Assembly: GCA_019347795.1 (NCBI GenBank)
Contig: JAHWKS010000216.1
Location: 1 to 7,843 of the forward strand
Length of the DNA: 7,843 bases
Source of the DNA: Planctomycetota bacterium
Lineage (GTDB): Bacteria; Planctomycetota; Planctomycetia; Pirellulales; Pirellulaceae
Direction of reading: 5' to 3'
Made by a program: the position numbers and the translations under genes. Shown here one piece after another: positions 5,896 through 7,843 of this stretch. The notes under the pieces were generated by a model. The model made no database searches and had not been told where the DNA came from. It saw nothing but the letters and a program-made list of their open reading frames with translations. Numbering within the stretch: position 1 is the stretch's first letter; each line of letters starts with the position of its first letter.

Positions 5896-7843
5896 TTACA
5901 TGTCGAAGTTGAAGGTCCGCGTCAACCATCGCCACATGCGCCAGCCCAGCGGTTTCCAGCCGGGGTAGACTTTGGCGGTGCCGCGCATGCCGCTCACGAT
6001 CACGCCGCGGGGGTCGTCCAGCGGGGCGCGGGCCTGGTAGGAGGCGTTGACCAGCTTCTGGGCGCCGGTTTGCGGGTCGGTCTGGGTGGCCAGCCGGCCG
6101 CCCGCCTGGTTGGAGAGGCTGGGAGGGCTGTACTCCACGTCCCGCCGGGCAATCTCTTCGATCGTGCTCGTGTAGATCTGGTACGGATAGGCGTCGAGCT
6201 TGATCTCCACGTCCTGCGACTCGCGCACCAGCTCCATGTCTCCCTGGTCGATGAAGAGCACCGCTTCCATTTGCGAAGGATCGCCGACCTGGCATACCAG
6301 GTCGCTCTCCTCGAGCCGGGCGCCGAGGTTCTTGGCCGACAGCGGAGAGCCGGACCACACGGGCAATGTGCCTTGGCCTCCCTTGTCGCCGTCGCGCGGC
6401 GGCGGCGGGATGATCGTCCCGGCTATGGGGGCGCGAATCTGAAGCCGCTCCTTGTCTTGCAGCTTCTCCTCGTACTGCTGGCGAACCGCCTCCAGCAGTT
6501 GCTCGGTCGATTCGATCTGGCCGGCCACCTCGGGATCAATGTGCTTGAGCAGGCGATAGCTTTCGAGCTGCGCCTGGTACTCTTTCATCTGACCCTCCAG
6601 CTCCAGGAGGGTCATCTCCAGGGCGTCGTCTTTGAGCTGCGCGATGGGCTGGCCGGGCTCGACCCGCCGGCCCGCCTCGGCCACCACCGCCACCAATTGG
6701 CCCGGCGTATCGACGAAGACCGATTCGGCGTCGCGGGCCTGGGCCTCCAGCGCGCACTTCACATGGAAGGGGAGCGGCAGAAACACGATCGCCGCGACCA
6801 CCGCTCCCAGCACGCTCAACGTTGCGATGAGTCGGGGCTTTTTCACTTGGTGCATCCTCCCGGGAATGTGGAAGAAACGGTAAATCTGAATTGAAGGCTG
6901 AATCACCAGCCCCACAATCGCCGTCAGGGCGATCATCTGCCCGATGATCTTCAGCCCGTACGGCTCCAACACCTGGTTCAAGAAGAACAAAATCGACGCC
7001 AGCACCACCCAGCGGTACACCACGGCGGCCACCGTGTACATCATGAACCAGAGCTGTCCCCGCTTGGGGAGGAACGGGTCCTCGGCCTGCTCGATCCCCA
7101 AGCACGTTTCGACCATCTTCCGCCGCAGCACCTCGGTGGCCTTCTGCCGCAGGTTGGGGATCTCCAGGATGTCGGCCAGGATGTAGTAGCCGTCGAACCG
7201 CAACAGCGGGTTGCCGTTGAAGAGGATGGTGCTCACCGAGCAGATGAACATCGTGCTCAGGGCCACCTGGTTGATGGTCAAGCCCGGCTCGCTGAACCAC
7301 CATACGAAGGTGGCGATGGAGGCCAGCAACAGCTCGACCCAGATACCCGCGAAGCCGATCGCGGCCCGCTGCCACTTGTTCGGCAGCATCCAGGAGTCGG
7401 AGACGTTGCAATACAGGCAGGGCGTGAGCACGAGCAGCATGAAGCCCATTTCATGGCACTCGCCGCCGTAGTGCTTGCACGTCAGGCCGTGGCCGAACTC
7501 GTGGATCACCTTCACGCCGGCCAGCGTCAATCCCAGGAAGAGCCAGTTGTCCGGCCCGAAGAACTCGTGGAAGGCCGGCAGGCGGGACTGGAACACGTCG
7601 AACTGAATGGTCACCAGCGCCAGGGCCGAAAGACCCACGAGCAGGCACATGATCTGGAACGCGGGCCAGTAGATCCAGAACAGGTACTTGTACATCCAAT
7701 TGAGCACCCAGTTCGGATCGACCCCCTTCCAGCGAATCGCCAGCACGTTCGTGAACGCGGCCAGCATCTTCTTCTTGGTCTGCTCTTTGCGTCGCTGGAT
7801 GAGCTGCTTCCCTTGTCCCGAGGCCTCGGCCACCACCAGCCCG
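5896..7843 (-). CDS. M50 (site-2 protease-like) metalloprotease fused to a HlyD-type adaptor domain, N-terminus outside the window
   Basis: Predicted polytopic inner-membrane protein. The frame is open through 7843 and the GTG at 7836-7834 is internal, so the start is missing. Numbering from that codon (646 residues), hydrophobic segments lie near 51-77, 98-118, 130-143, 158-180, 190-206, 263-288, 298-314 and 336-355. The zinc-protease motif HEFGH is at 112-116, and its partner NGNPLLRFDGYY at 207-218 supplies the third metal ligand (Asp215), as in site-2 proteases. After the last membrane segment comes a barrel-sandwich/lipoyl-like half (about 372-404), a helical hairpin (405-465), the returning half APIAGTI (469-475), then beta domains to the C-terminus, as in HlyD/RND membrane-fusion adaptors. 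The protease motifs look intact. Likely roles are peptide maturation and export or envelope efflux; the substrate is unknown. Planctomycetes often carry such fusions beside other adaptor genes. Confidence 0.88.
   Translation of the reverse strand, partial: GLVVAEASGQGKQLIQRRKEQTKKKMLAAFTNVLAIRWKGVDPNWVLNWMYKYLFWIYWPAFQIMCLLVGLSALALVTIQFDVFQSRLPAFHEFFGPDNWLFLGLTLAGVKVIHEFGHGLTCKHYGGECHEMGFMLLVLTPCLYCNVSDSWMLPNKWQRAAIGFAGIWVELLLASIATFVWWFSEPGLTINQVALSTMFICSVSTILFNGNPLLRFDGYYILADILEIPNLRQKATEVLRRKMVETCLGIEQAEDPFLPKRGQLWFMMYTVAAVVYRWVVLASILFFLNQVLEPYGLKIIGQMIALTAIVGLVIQPSIQIYRFFHIPGRMHQVKKPRLIATLSVLGAVVAAIVFLPLPFHVKCALEAQARDAESVFVDTPGQLVAVVAEAGRRVEPGQPIAQLKDDALEMTLLELEGQMKEYQAQLESYRLLKHIDPEVAGQIESTEQLLEAVRQQYEEKLQDKERLQIRAPIAGTIIPPPPRDGDKGGQGTLPVWSGSPLSAKNLGARLEESDLVCQVGDPSQMEAVLFIDQGDMELVRESQDVEIKLDAYPYQIYTSTIEEIARRDVEYSPPSLSNQAGGRLATQTDPQTGAQKLVNASYQARAPLDDPRGVIVSGMRGTAKVYPGWKPLGWRMWRWLTRTFNFDM

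Noticed and set aside
6070..6894. 274-codon plus-strand frame opposite the M50/HlyD gene
   Set aside because: Its Leu/Arg/His-rich sequence is the antisense of a recognisable HlyD-like coding region.

Overview
The window looks like chromosomal DNA from a GC-rich bacterium, most probably a planctomycete (Pirellulales-like). This is an inference from gene content: an M50 protease fused to a HlyD-type adaptor, an uncharacterised protein carrying a YNCISW motif, a solitary trpE, and several starts without a clear Shine-Dalgarno. No rRNA or other marker is present to confirm it.

Layout. Bases 1-564 hold the C-terminal half of a group I cysteine desulfurase (+). Bases 565-942 are intergenic and carry tandem promoter-like elements built on a 14-bp direct repeat, followed by an imperfect hairpin. 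Bases 943-2965 hold a compact type II restriction-modification module (+): a beta-class SPPY DNA methyltransferase, then 19 bp later a NotI-family restriction endonuclease with the four-cysteine metal-binding fold and an E-x-Q catalytic motif. Bases 2987-3238 hold a small frame-disrupted gene (+). Bases 3152-4783 hold trpE (-), whose extended C-terminus runs antisense into the small gene. Bases 4784-5045 form the divergent intergenic region, dominated on the trpE side by nine perfect 7-bp tandem repeats. Bases 5046-5882 hold an uncharacterised two-domain protein (+). Bases 5896-7843 hold the C-terminal part of an M50 protease/HlyD fusion membrane protein (-), open at the window edge.

How the parts relate. 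Methyltransferase and nuclease form a self-contained defence or selfish operon, methyltransferase first, with no visible controller gene. Parts of it, such as the stretch around 1380-1500, are visibly more AT-rich than the strongly GC-biased trpE and M50 genes, which suggests it was acquired between the desulfurase and trpE. The remaining genes look like unlinked residents: sulfur transfer, tryptophan synthesis, an unknown protein, and an envelope protease/adaptor. No tRNA, rRNA, CRISPR array, transposase or integrase was seen.
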